DNA from: Fragilaria crotonensis
Taxonomy: Eukaryota; Bacillariophyta; Fragilariophyceae; Fragilariales; Fragilariaceae
Direction of reading: 5' to 3'
NCBI GenBank assembly: GCA_022925895.1
Contig: JAKSYS010000275.1
Location: forward strand, 1 to 64,000
Length of the DNA stretch: 64,000 bases
The notes under the pieces were generated by a model. It saw only the letters and a list, made by a program, of their open reading frames with translations. It did not search any database and was not told the DNA's origin. The translations under genes and the position numbers were made by a program. Positions 37,074 through 48,507 of the stretch are shown in pieces. How positions within the stretch are numbered: the stretch's first letter is position 1; every line of letters starts with the position of its first letter.

Positions 37074-37636
37074 GGAAGGTCCGGCCAAAGCACGTTCTAG
37101 CCGTTAAGTTCCGGTTACGAAGTCATTTCCGCGCACGCCGACTTCAAAATACATGTGCTGCGATATTTGTAGCTTTTGCAGTCAATGCAAACGAGCCGGC
37201 AAGGTTTTCTGATGCGAAGTGGAAATCCACTTCAGTGAAGTGGAATTACACTTCGGGTAAGTGGAATTTCACTTCGAGGAAGTGGAATTCCACTTAGGGG
37301 GAGTGGAATTCCACTTAGGGGAAGTGGAATTCCACTTACCCGAAGTGAAATGCAATGCTCCCAAAATGAATTCATACTGAATTGTGTAGGCGTCACGTGT
37401 GTCCATCGCATTGTGAGGAAGTGGAATTCCACTTCGGGTAAGTGAAAATCCACTTCGGTGAAGTGGAATTTCACTTAGGTGAAGTGGAATTTCACTGACT
37501 AGGATCCACATGATAAACGCGCCGGCCTTGCTTTTTATCAGTTGAAAATGACATAACGTGGAAGCGAGACTCTTACTATGAGGTGTCACGTGTTCTCGTT
37601 TTTTCCTCGATTCCGACAGTTCGGCCGGACCTTCCT
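37074..37636 (+). repeat. Palindrome-rich repeat, copy 2, with GGAAGGTCCGGCC ends
   Basis: The ends GGAAGGTCCGGCC (37074-37086) and GGCCGGACCTTCC (37624-37636) are inverted. Between 37217 and 37496 there are about nine 16-18-bp palindromes such as AAGTGGAATTCCACTT, spaced by GGGTA, GAGG, AGGGGG and similar. The flanking unique blocks match the 19.8-20.1 kb repeat in inverse orientation. The array resembles a set of binding sites or hairpins. A minus-strand ORF across it encodes only repeats of LSGIPLP and is not taken as a gene. Confidence 0.8.
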
Positions 37637-38060
37637 GTAGAAAATTCCGAAAATTCCAGTTGGTCAAAGCGTATCTTGTACATACTCGTGCTCCAATACC
37701 TGGCACGACTCGGGAGAGTACTTGTACTCGAGTACTGCAGCACAAACCACCGTAGCCGCAACTCGGACGTTCTCCGTACTCAACGTTGTTAGTACCAGGT
37801 ACTGGGATACCGTTCTACTGCATTACTAAGGTAGTACTAGTACTCAGAAATGAGTGCAATGTACAAGTACATGGTACGGAGTGCTGGAGTAGACTACGAG
37901 TAGGTCTACACTGGTACAGTACCAGAGTGTTAGACGCTCGACGGAAACAGTTGATGCCCTCGCTTTATTTACGTCGACGGACTGAAAACTATTACTACTA
38001 GTAGAGCAAGACAACCTCGCTCACCATTGCCTCAGCGATCTGCTTTCCGCTAGTATCAAC
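37637..38060. other. GTAC-rich upstream region of CLP1
   Basis: Dense GTAC palindromes at 37675-37930 lead to the CLP1 start. No core promoter element was recognised. Confidence 0.4.
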
Positions 38061-39446
38061 ATGTCTGCAGTCAGCACAGACGACCTTAGCCCCCCAGTGG
38101 GAGAGCGACATGTCCTCAAAGCTGAGACGGAGCTTCGATTGGAAGTCCCATTCGGTGTTGGCAAAACTTGTAACATCCAGCTGCTTCGAGGATCGTGTGA
38201 GCTGTGGGGCATGGAGTTGGCATTGAATCATTCCTATGCGTTGGCTGGGGGCATGAAGCTGGCTCTCTTCACATGGCATGGCTGCGTCGTTGATGTCGAA
38301 TGTGATTCCACTGAGATATCTTACACATCTGAAGAAACAGCGGCTAATGTGGCTTACGTTAACACCCATGCGCAGTTGGAGGCGATGCGCGATGTGGCAT
38401 TAGCATCTCAAGGAGAAGGACCCAGAGTCATGATTATTGGACCGCCAGAAAGCGGCAAGTCAAGTTTGACAAAAATATTGGTGGCGTACGCTACAAAACT
38501 TGGCAGGTCACCTTTATGGGTTGATTTAGATCCCGCCGACAATGCCCTTAGCGTTCCAGGGACACTAAGCGTGGCGCCGATGACAGCCTCTGCTGTGACT
38601 ATCGAAACGTATGCTACAACAGGATTGCCTCCAGGTACAGCAACACCTCTCGTTTTGTGGTTCGGATCGACTTCGTTGGAAAATGCTGATCTGTATAAAG
38701 CGCAAGTCTCGGCGCTCGCCACAAAAATTAATGCGCGACTCGAGAACGACATTAACGCCAGGGCAAGTGGTTTGATTGTGAATACCAATGGATCCATTCA
38801 AGATGAAGGATTCCAACTCCTGCTTCATACGCTCGATGCCATGCATATCACCGTTGTCTTAGTAATGGGTCACGATCGACTCTACAGTATGGTGAATTCC
38901 CACATCCAGAAGCAACCTCACTTATCTGGAACCAAGATCATCAAATTACCTCGTAGTGGCGGTGTTGTCTCCCGGGATGCAATCTTCAGACGTCAGTCTC
39001 GGTCGCTTAGCATGAAACGCTACTTCAATGGAGACATGGTGCTCCCTCCGAACGCTCAACCCACTGCCAACCCTGTTCCGCAATTGACTCCATTCCTGGC
39101 GCATGTTCCGTTTGCCAGCGTGACACTATACAAATTGTCATCCGTATCACTGGCGGCATCGCTACTCCCTGTCGCGGGCACTCAAGCAACCGAAGCTGTG
39201 CAGCTGACACTAGTCCCGGTGACCGAAAAGCTACAACATTCACTTTTGGCTGTGTGTCATCCAACAGCTGCTAAGGCCTATGAAGAATCTGGACGAGCCC
39301 GGGATTTGTACGAGACTGGTGTGGCAGGCTTTGTTTCGGTCGATCGTGTGGTGATGGACACCGAAATGTTGCACCTTTTGTGTCCCTGTGCTGGGGCACT
39401 GCCATCCTACACACTTTTGGCAGGTGATCTAACTTGGATGGAGTAG
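38061..39446 (+). CDS. CLP1: CLP1 family polynucleotide 5'-hydroxyl kinase / cleavage factor subunit
   Basis: CLP1 is a nuclear subunit of the pre-mRNA 3' cleavage machinery (CF IIm in animals) and, in animals, an RNA 5'-hydroxyl kinase in tRNA splicing. The intact 461-residue ORF has the three-part layout of the family. The N-terminal beta domain contains ETELRLEVPFG and GSCELWGMEL. The central P-loop ATPase has Walker A GPPESGKSSLTK at about residues 127-138 and WVDLDPADNALSVPGTLS as the following conserved block; VVLVMGHDRLYSMV comes later. The C-terminal beta domain contains PFASVTLYKL and ends AGDLTWME. Length is close to the usual 420-460. No intron is needed. Kinase activity cannot be judged by eye, since some fungal CLP1 proteins bind ATP without it. 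Confidence 0.9.
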   Translation: MSAVSTDDLSPPVGERHVLKAETELRLEVPFGVGKTCNIQLLRGSCELWGMELALNHSYALAGGMKLALFTWHGCVVDVECDSTEISYTSEETAANVAYVNTHAQLEAMRDVALASQGEGPRVMIIGPPESGKSSLTKILVAYATKLGRSPLWVDLDPADNALSVPGTLSVAPMTASAVTIETYATTGLPPGTATPLVLWFGSTSLENADLYKAQVSALATKINARLENDINARASGLIVNTNGSIQDEGFQLLLHTLDAMHITVVLVMGHDRLYSMVNSHIQKQPHLSGTKIIKLPRSGGVVSRDAIFRRQSRSLSMKRYFNGDMVLPPNAQPTANPVPQLTPFLAHVPFASVTLYKLSSVSLAASLLPVAGTQATEAVQLTLVPVTEKLQHSLLAVCHPTAAKAYEESGRARDLYETGVAGFVSVDRVVMDTEMLHLLCPCAGALPSYTLLAGDLTWME

Positions 39447-39621
39447 AACGAATATTGCTTCCACTCGGAGTATAGACAAGATAGTACTCTAGCAATCCAG
39501 TAGTTGCAGGTTCGAGCACCTGTATCCAACGTGCCTGGTACTCCAAAGTGACAATTGACACTTTTGTGCGGTCAGGAGTGTTAAGTCGATCATGAGGTGA
39601 CTAGGGTTCACTCTTAAACCG

Positions 39622-39935
39622 AATTGAAACCTACGCTGCACTGGACTGCGATGCCATCGTTGCACTGTGCTACTGTGAGGTCATCCATTGAAATGTGAAA
39701 CATGATACGCTGTACTGTCCGGTCTCTAATTAATTTCGTACGAACAACCCGAAATGTCAAATGCCATTTGACACGTTCGACGGGTTTGTCGTTCATACGA
39801 TCGAGTGCCGAATTTTACTGTAGCTTATAATTTCTCAGAACGTACTTTGTGTGAAACCTTCCTACAGTAATTTTCCTACAGTACTACGTACTACTTTCTA
39901 CGATTAGAGTATCATCTCCGGTGATAGTCTCAAGT
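39622..39935 (+). repeat. 5' LTR of the young Copia element
   Basis: Begins AATTGAAACCTACG and ends GATAGTCTCAAGT. Taking AACCG as the duplication sets these ends; they are not the usual TG...CA. A TG...CA pair lies 4 bases inside the left end (TGAAACC) and 3 inside the right (GTCTCA), but then no duplication fits. TGG directly at the LTR edge (39935-39937) may start the primer-binding site. Confidence 0.9.
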
Positions 39936-39990
39936 GGTTATTTTGCCCAATCTATAGGCTAACCCCCTCACGCTTCCTTCCAGGCAAGCC

Positions 39991-40240
39991 AATTCCTCTC
40001 TAAAGGAATTCGTTGTGTCCTTTCCAAGGACACTCAGGTTGATCCTTTCCAAGGATCTACTCCCCGATTGCTCCGCAATCGTCTACGCTGCAGCCCAAGT
40101 CAACTCCGTTGACCATCTTCTATCCTACGGTTTCCAACCTACAAGCAAGTCTCTCCGAGCGCCTAAGTTACCAACTAGGCTACCCATTTTATCTACAAGT
40201 ACGCCGTGCTTCCCCCTTCTAAGACCTTTCCAAGTTCGCT
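39991..40240 (+). promoter_or_regulatory. Serial hairpins with TCC loops in the 5' leader
   Basis: In order: 39991-40010 (AATTCCT/AGGAATT), 40015-40033 (GTGTCCTT-TCC-AAGGACAC), 40041-40057 (GATCCTT-TCC-AAGGATC), 40065-40081 (CGATTGC-TCC-GCAATCG), 40099-40113 (GTCAAC-TCC-GTTGAC), 40129-40139 (GGTT-TCC-AACC), 40151-40159 (CTC-TCC-GAG) and 40161-40180 (GCCTA/TAGGC with GTT/AAC). The stems differ in sequence while the TCC loop repeats, which argues for selection on structure. They occupy the leader between the LTR and the Gag start at 40262. Confidence 0.8.
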
Positions 40241-40261
40241 CTTCGTTCCATACTCTCCGAG

Positions 40262-43200
40262 ATGGCGTCTCCGACACCAACTTCTGACCCCGTCACCGCG
40301 TCTCTGACGCCACCTGTCTCCGACCCTATCGTCGCCTCTGATAGGCCCGATAAGCCCATTATGGGCAACATTGTCTCCCTTTCGAGGGATGATTGGTCCG
40401 CTTGGACTGGCGGTAAGCCAGCTCCTGGTTGGGTCGGCCTCGATCCAAGTGCCGCCGACGACATCACGTCACCAAACCAACTCCGCCCTGTCCATGCCTC
40501 AGCCTCACAAAAGGGGTACAACTTTCGTCGTACCGGCATGACGACCCTCTTTACCCAAGCGAGCAGTCTCGTTGACTTCCAGAACGCCGTTTGGGACCAT
40601 CTTGTTGATTGTGGGATGGATACCATCGCCTATCTCCCCGATCCTGAGAGCTCCTCCGTGATGACGAACGTCGTCAGGAGCCACTCTCGTTACACCGTCG
40701 CGACTGCGAAGACTCTCAGCTCCCAGCAGATTCTTCGTTACGACAAGTACGACAAGTCGAACGACCTCGCCGCCACCAAGTTCCTTCTTTCTTCTCTTGA
40801 TCCCGCTCTCATGAGCAAGATCAAAGAGAAGATGGACGACGACGACTCGTTTCACGTCGTCTGGCTTCAGCTGATCAAGACGATCCAATCCACGTCGATC
40901 GAGCGCTTCGAAGACCTGAAGGCCGCAATCAAGGCTCGCCACCCGTCCCAGTACGCCGGCGAAAACCTTGAAGCCCTCGCCGCCGATTATCGCAAGGACG
41001 CACGTGAGCTCACGACGGCAGGTCAGTACGACCACAACCTGACGCTCACGATGCTCAAGACCTTTCTTCTGGCCGGCGGAGCTGGAAACGAAGACTTCCG
41101 CTTTCCTCTCCGTTCGACGAAGCAGCGACTTGATCAGGCGCTCCTTGACATTGGGTACAAGGAAAAGTCAGGCGCCCATGCTCACATGGTCGCCGAGAAA
41201 TTGACGTTCCAAGATATTTGTCGCCAAGCTGAAGACGCGTACCGTACGCAATTTGACAGAAAGGAATGGCCTCCAGCGAGTCATGCACCTGATGTCCGAG
41301 CTCCGTCTGCGACGTTTGGCAATGTCGCAACTGCCCCCGCAGGTATCTCCCGAGCCGAGGTACTTACGTTGATTCAGTCCCAGGCATCCGGGACCGAAAC
41401 GACGACGAAGAAGGGCAATTGCCACAAGTGTGGAAAACCCGGTCATTGGGCGAACAAGTGTCCGGAGCTCAATCGTAAGTCCGGATCGTCCTCCTCCTCT
41501 GGGTCCCGCCAGGATCGCACCAACAAACATAAATCCTGGCGCACAATTCCACCACTTCCCGGAACTAGCAATTCCAAGAAAGTGAAGGATAAAACCTTCA
41601 ACTGGTGCGAGAAGTGTCGTCGTTGGACCGTAACGCACACGACCGCCACTCACACCGGTGGAGAACGTCGTCCTCCCGCTCCGACACCGTCGCCAAGGGC
41701 AAATCTCAGCATGTTGGCGCCGGATCCCTCCGTTTGGTTGCTTGACTTCCCAGTCAAACCAAACATCGCGTCTCCTCCTCGTTCGCTCTTAAACCTCATC
41801 CGAGGTGCGAACCCATGGCTACTTTTCGCTCTTTCCCTCGCTATCTGTGCCATTGTTCCTAAATTGGTTACTTTGGCTATCTATCTTGCGTCCGCCATCC
41901 CATGGACGACCATTTTGGTTTGGGTCGCCAACAATCTTCACCAAGTTTTGCTCCGCCACCCAACACTCGCGTTCGCTCCCACCGTTTGGATTGCTCTTCT
42001 CTTCATGTCCGTCTGGCCCCCGAAGTCCCTTACGCAATCTCCCGTCGCTCCGACGGCTCCCTCGTCTCCTCCGTTCACGCGTCATCAACGTCGTCGCTTC
42101 TCGCGACTCCTCAAGAAGTCGTTCGCTCCGCCACGCTTCAATTCGGGTATTCGCGCCAACAAGTTGCATCGTTCCTATCCTCTACGTCTCCGACAACAAG
42201 GCTACGTCGCATTGCGACCTCCCACGCTCGTTCAGCGCGACGACTTTCGTCACTTCGCGACTCTCAAGGAACGCGCACTCCGTCTCCAACGTCGCGCAGA
42301 CAAGCTTCGTAACTCCCGTCGTTCTCCTACGTTGCCGCCTACCACCGGCCAAAAGGGAGAGGGAAACAGCAAATCCAAGCGTTCGTGCCCTCCCTGGTGT
42401 TCCAACCGCTCCCGTCCGTCGCCACGAACCGCGAAGTATTGCCCTGTGGCACCCGCCAACTCGCCCGACCCGTTTGCGATCGCTCCGCTCACGTTTCATC
42501 AACGTGCCGCCGCCAACAAGATCCTCTCGCACGTTCATCTGGCGTGCCATTCTACGCCGCTTCGCATGGCTCTTCAAGCCCCTGCACGCATGCGCGAAGC
42601 CCTCGGACCCAAGGCAAACACGAGCCCCATCATTTGGGACTCGGGCGCCAGCATTTCCATCACGCCCGACCTCTCCGATTTTGAAGGACCCGTCACGTCG
42701 CCCGGCACGATCACGCAACTCAAGGGCATCGCGAAGGGTCTCCAGATCAAAGGCCAAGGCGAAGTCACTTGGGCTGTCCACGATCAGCTCGGAAACTTGC
42801 GACTTCTGAAAGTCCCTGCGTTCCATGTTCCCAACATCAAAGTCCGACTCCTCTCGACGTCCAGTCTCCTCCAGACTTACCCCGACGAAACGATCACCAT
42901 CGAACCGAATCGTCTGACGCTCAGTGGCGTTCCGAACGACGTCAACCGAGGACCCGTCACTGCAAACGTCAACCCGCAGAACAATCTCCCAACGTCGGAA
43001 GCGTACAACGCAACCGATCCTTTCAAGGCCGCCGACGCTCTCGTTTCGATTGTGAATACCGTTCACGAACGAAACCTCAACCTCAATGAAGCAGAGAAAG
43101 AATTGCTTCGTTGGCACTATCGTTTGGGTCACGTCGGCTTCAAGAAGGTCCAATTCATCCTGCGTTCCGGTGTCGTCAGCAAAACAGAAGAGAGTCGACG

Positions 43201-46200
43201 ATTGCAAACCGCAGCGTGTCGACTTACCTCGTTCCCAAAATGCGCCGCCTGCCAATACGGCAAGCAACATCGACGTCCAATTCCTGGCACGACGCCTTCG
43301 TCCATTGTCAAAGATAGAGCGCACGCTCTTAAAACGGACAATCTTCTCCCAGGACAACGCATTTCGGTCGATCATTTTATTTGCAGCACTCGTGGACGTC
43401 TACTTACCTCCGCTGGAAAAACGAAACTCGACGACATGTATACCGGTGGCTGCATCTTCGTCGACCACGCCTCCGGCTACATTTTTGTCGAGCACCAAGT
43501 CAGCTTGAACTCGCACGAGACTCTCAAGGCGAAAGAGAGCTTCGAGCGAATGTGTCGCAACACAGGAGTGACGCCGCAAGAGTATCTCGCTGACAACTCG
43601 AAAACGTTTACGTCCTCTGAGTTCTCTCGCAACCTTTCCGACTTCCAGCAAGTCATCCGATTCGCTGGCGTCGGCGCTCACCATCACAACGGGATCGCCG
43701 AACGCAACATCCGAACCATCATGGCGATTGCACGAACCATGATGTTGCATTCGGCCATTCATTGGCCGGACGTCGCCGATCCCACACTTTGGGCCCCTCG
43801 CCGTCAAGCATGCTGTGTTCCTAGTGAACCACATGCCTGACCCACGAACAGGCTTGTCTCCGCACGACGTCTTCACAAAGACTCGATGGGAGCAAAAGAA
43901 ATTGATGGACGTCCACGTTTGGGGATGTCCAGTCTACGTCCTCGACAAAATGATTTCGGACGGCAAGAAATTGCCACGTTGGACTCCTCGCTCAACTCGC
44001 ACCGTCAATCTCGGATTCTCCGACAAACACGCCAGCTCGGTCCCTCTCGTTCTCAATCCACAAACGGGTTACATTACCCCACAGTTTCACATCGTCTTCG
44101 ATGATTGGTTCGCCACCGTTCCCGCCTCCGCCGACGACCTTCCGAACTTCAACGACGACAGCTGGAAACGAATGTTCCAAGACTCTACGTTTCAGTACGT
44201 CCTCGACGACGAAGACGAAGAAAGGTTGATTGTTGAGTCGACCGACTACGAACAAGCCAACGAACTCCTTTCCCAGATGCAACGTGTCGCGACCGCTCTC
44301 GACAACGCGACTCCTCCTCAGGTTCTCCCAGTCGCTCCGCCTCCGCTGTCAACTCCGTTGCAGCCTCCAAGGGAGCAAATCGCGACGTCATCACCAGTCG
44401 TTGAACCTCCTCCTCCTGCCACTCCGTTGTTGACTCAAGGCGACTCCGCAACCACCTGCTCCGACCGCGCCGCAACTTCCGACTCCAACACCAGTCAAAC
44501 TCTTCCAGTCGCCTCCTACTCCAATTCGTCCTGCGAATGAAAGCGACAACAAAGTGAGCGAGCAACCAGTCGTCCCGAAAGCAACAAAAGCAAAGAGCAC
44601 ACCCGTTAAATACGAACCTCGTCGCTCCACTCGCAATCGTTCGGCACCTGTCCGCCTCGGATACGACGGACAACAAGGACACGGTTACATTGCCGAATTC
44701 GATGGAACCTCCCTCGAATGGCTCTACAATGAAGTCGCCGAGTGTCTTTCGCCACCTCCTCGTCGTATAAGGCGAGTGTCAGCGATCCTGACACTCTGAG
44801 CTTCAGCGAAGCGATGGCGGATCGACAACATCGAAAAATGGCTGAAGGCTGCAAACGACGAAATTCAAAGTTTGCAGAAAACGGTACATGGATCGAAGTG
44901 CCGATCACGGAAGCCAAGACTCGAATTTTGCCCGGTACTTGGGTGTTTCGTCGCAAACGTACTCCCGATGGTACTATCAGTAAGTACAAGGCACGCTACT
45001 GTGTAAGAGGCGATCTCCAAGAAAACGTTCAGGAGACTTTTGCCCCAGTCGTGGCTTGGAGTACTGTACGGTTGTTCCTAGTTCTCACTTACTTTGAACT
45101 GGAAAACTTGCACAATCGACTTCAGCAGCGCGTTCGTTCAAGCCCGCTTTCGGATCCAGTCTGGATCCATTTGCCACGTGGATTCCACTCCCGAGAGGCC
45201 ACGCCACGTGCCTGCGACTTTTGAAAAGCCTTTATGGCTTGAGTGTGGCGCCACGACTTTGGTACCAACACTTGTCGGAGGCCTTGCGCGAGGAAGGCTT
45301 TAAAGCCTGCGCGAACGACCCGTGCCTACTCTACAAAGACACAATTATGGTTGTTCTATACGTTGACGACTTAGGTATCGCCTATCGCGACCAAAACGAC
45401 CTTGACAAGCTCTTCGCCAACTTGGAAGCGAAAGGTTTAACTTTTACTCGCGAGGGCACGTTTACCGACTTCCTCGGCATCAATTTCACTCGCGACGCGA
45501 CGAATGGGACCCTGACCCTCACTCAGAAGGGTCTCATTCAGAAGATTAAGGAAGCGACTGGCATGTCCGACAGCAATTACAATTGGACGCCAGCCGCTCA
45601 GGCCGCACTTGGAATCGACCCCGACGGACCTCCTATGACGGAAACGTGGAGCTACCGTTCAATCGTCGGCATGCTCCTTTATTTGTCCACAAACACTCGC
45701 CCCGACATCGCTTTCGCCGTCAGCCAGGTCGCCAGGTTTTGCCACAGTCCGAAACGAAGCCACGCGTCCGCCGTCAAAACTCTCGTTCGATATTTGCATC
45801 GCACAAGCGACATGGGCATGATTGTCAAGCCCACCGGCACCTTGAATCTCGACTGTTACGTCGACGCCGACTTCGCAGGCCTTCATGGCCGCGATCCCGA
45901 TCGTTCTCCGACCTCCGCGAAGTCTCGAACTGGGTACATCATCACGCTCGGCGGATGTCCCATTTTGTGGAAATCTCACCTCCAAAGTGAGATCTCGTTG
46001 TCCACGCTCGAAGCCGAATACTCCGCTCTCAGCTCCGCGATGCGTACTCTGCCCCTCCGCTCCATGCTCCAGGAAGTCGCCTCCGGCATCAAACTTCCTC
46101 GCACGTTCACGTCGACGATCAAGTGTCAAGTCTTCGAAGACAACAATGGCGCCCTCTTCTTGCCGTAAACCAACGCATCACCAACCGCACGAAGTACTTC

Positions 46201-46353
46201 CAGGTGAAGTGGCACTTCTTCTGGCAGCACGTGCGTGATGGCACGGTCGCCATCGTGAAGGTCGACACTCAGGAGCAGTGGGCGGATTTTCTTACGAAAG
46301 GACTAAATCGTGAGAGTTTCGAACGCGTCCGCAAACTGGTCCAAGGATGGTAA
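40262..46353 (+). CDS. Gag-Pol of the young Copia element, with an internal transmembrane-like block
   Basis: Residues 1-1192 are one open frame. Gag helices (about 1-340) lead to the zinc knuckle CHKCGKPGHWANKC (about 387-400) and a second Cys/His cluster (WCEKCRRW...HTTATHTGG). Then follows an unusual hydrophobic block at about 517-583 (PWLLFALSLAICAIVPKLV, TLAIYLASAIPWTTILVWVA and FAPTVWIALLFMSVWP) and an Arg-rich stretch. Protease: IIWDSGASISITP (about 790). Pre-integrase: WHYRLGHVGFKK and CAACQYGKQH. Integrase D, D, E: ISVDHF, YLADNSK and NGIAERNIR. After a break near 43795, reverse transcriptase follows, with GTWVFRRKR, TIDFSSAFVQA and YVDDLG at 45358. RNase H: YVDADFAGLHG, STLEAEYSAL and ADFLTKG before the stop at 46353. 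Breaks at about 44450, 44790-44880, 45100-45215 and 46165. Confidence 0.9.
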
Positions 46354-46462
46354 CGGCCACCCAAACCCTTGTGTCTCTTGTTCAAACTGTAACCCTCGTT
46401 TGACTCGTATCTATTTTAACTGACGTTTTGTGTTTTGTTTCAGCATTTATGGATGAAAGGAG

Positions 46463-46776
46463 AATTGAAACCTACGCTGCACTGGACTGCGATGCCATCG
46501 TTGTACTGTGCTACTGTGAGGTCATCCATCGAAATGTGAAACATGATACGCTGTACTGTCCGGTCTCTAATTAATTTCGTACGAACAACCCGAAATGTCA
46601 AATGCCATTTGACACGTTCGACGGGTTTGTCGTTCATACGATCGAGTGCCGAATTTTACTGTAGCTTATAATTTCTCAGAACGTACTTTGTGTGAAACCT
46701 TCCTACAGTAATTTTCCTACAGTACTACGTACTACTTTCTACGATTAGAGTATCATCTCCGGTGATAGTCTCAAGT
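46463..46776 (+). repeat. 3' LTR of the young Copia element
   Basis: Same 314 bp as 39622-39935 with two transitions. It is preceded directly by a polypurine tract (GGATGAAAGGAG), which fixes the left edge at AATTGA. AACCG follows. Confidence 0.95.
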
Positions 46777-46781
46777 AACCG

Positions 46782-48507
46782 CGAACATCTGGTTTACAAT
46801 TGCCATTGAAACTCGCCACAATAACGTAACTCGTACAAGTACTGTTATTAGATAATGGTCACACAGTACAATGCACAATGCACTAACTAGAGTACTCGTA
46901 CTCCGAGTACCTGGTACAGTACGAGCAGATTCCCTTCATCGTTTATTAGCACTTGTACTCCGTACTGTCCGCGTATGCCAGGTTCGTACTGGTTCCTGCA
47001 TTTCTCAACACCGTATGTACTCCAGTACTTCGTAGGCTAGCATGTCATATTCCATACGGTAGTCCACGTACTAGGTTTCAAATGCTTCGCAAGCCTCGTC
47101 AATGTAGTGCCATGTAACCCTTTGCACCAATTTTGTTATGATGATCAACAAATGGGTGGACAACCTGCGCGATAACCTTCATAATTCTGATTGCAAAGGT
47201 TGTCACATCACTCAACCTTTGCAAAGATAGTACCATCATGGGCCTGAAGATGATGACTGCCGCAACAATGATGTCACGGATGATTGTACTCTTTACATCA
47301 TGTCCAGAAAATGCTGGTGAAATCTTCAAGGAACTTGCAGATCATATTCTATTGGACGAGCAACTGGGCTAGCAGCAGAAAAGATCAATGTAGAAGGGTG
47401 ATAGCAGGCATGTGGACTGCAGTGACCATGATGATGTTTGTGGTAGTAGCTAGCAACAATTCAGAGGTGGTTATTCGAACCAAGCTTTAGGTCAGCACAT
47501 TGGAGAGAATACTTTACAGCAAGGTTCCTACTGGTGAGCTATGCTGAATGCATCAGTCACAAGGACTCCAGAGTTCCTAAAACAAATTTTTTAATCAAAA
47601 GGTGGACCTCCAGATTTCAATTACTCAATTGCAAAATAACATTCAGCTATCTCATCTATGCAGCAAACTTACTGTTGCAAGGAGATTGAACAAGGTTAGA
47701 GTCAAACAGAGTCCTTCATTAACGATGCGGGAACGCATTTTCGACGTTGACGAATACGAGGTTAACCCAGCTGTCGGGTGGCTTGAGCAGTGAGCACTTC
47801 AGAGGGCTGTTCCTAAGTACGTACGCCATGAATCGCCCTTCGACGTATGACATTTTCGATGGCATGCATGTCGCTAAATCTATGCGCATACGCATACTGA
47901 AGGACGGCCTTTCCTGATCCTGAGGATGCAAAGAAGGTCATCGGTCATCGGTCATCCGAATACGACTACAACTACGCAGTTAATCAAAATTGCCTATACG
48001 ATTTCTTTTGCATGTTACATAGGCGCGACATTAATGCATATCGCTACTGTGTACACCCAACACAACACCACGTCTCACGTTTCACTCTTAAAGCGCTTCT
48101 GAGTCATCGGTTGTCGGCAGGTCAAAAGGTGGCATGAATATGCATACCGATAAACTGATTGCGGTCATTGCAGTCATTATGGTCATCGATCGGAAATCGG
48201 AACCTGAGGCGGTGACTATTGTATAATAGCTACTACCAGTACGGTATTAGTACCTGGTACTGGCAGATCTGGAATAGTCTACCACGGCCTTAAGTAATCT
48301 CCTCTGGAGTTTGGATTCCGGACTTTACTCCGGTTCTCCGGTTCTCCGGTTACTCCAGCTACCAGAACGAAAACACCCCCCGCTATGCATATCAGCTGCG
48401 AGCTGCGCCAGCTGTGAATTGATATACTGGCGGAAACCCCGCGTGTCAATCATTCGCATTCTCTACTACCGGTAGTCGCTTCGGAGACACGGAATAGACA
48501 GTTGAGA
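46782..48507. other. Intergenic, no gene seen
   Basis: GTAC-rich from 46815 to 47040 and again at 48225-48270. Short ORFs (47099-47329 minus, 47602-47793 plus) carry no recognisable motif. The last part before 48508 is the presumed promoter and leader of the ankyrin gene. Confidence 0.5.

Larger units (their letters stand above)
39622..46776 (+). mobile_element. Young Copia LTR retrotransposon, 7.2 kb
   Basis: Two 314-bp LTRs differ at only two positions. The 5-bp sequence AACCG occurs directly outside both (39617-39621 and 46777-46781). The coding order is Gag, protease, integrase, reverse transcriptase, RNase H. Near-identical LTRs indicate a recent insertion, about 170 bp beyond the end of CLP1. 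The first 1,190 codons are uninterrupted; about eight breaks follow in the last 2.6 kb. Confidence 0.95.

Noticed and set aside
37269-37745. 158-aa minus-strand ORF with LSGIPLP repeats
   Set aside because: Generated by the palindrome array; shared repeat, no domain.
39614-39796. 60-65-aa minus-strand ORF present in both LTRs of the young Copia element
   Set aside because: Its presence twice follows from the LTR duplication; no start context or motif supports translation.
41805-42809. 334-aa plus-strand ORF in another frame of the same Gag-Pol
   Set aside because: Ser/Arg-rich product of frame overlap without motifs; the main frame is intact there.
42182-43375. 397-aa minus-strand ORF inside the young Copia element
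   Set aside because: It is an antisense shadow of the Gag-Pol frame, which carries the real protease and integrase motifs.
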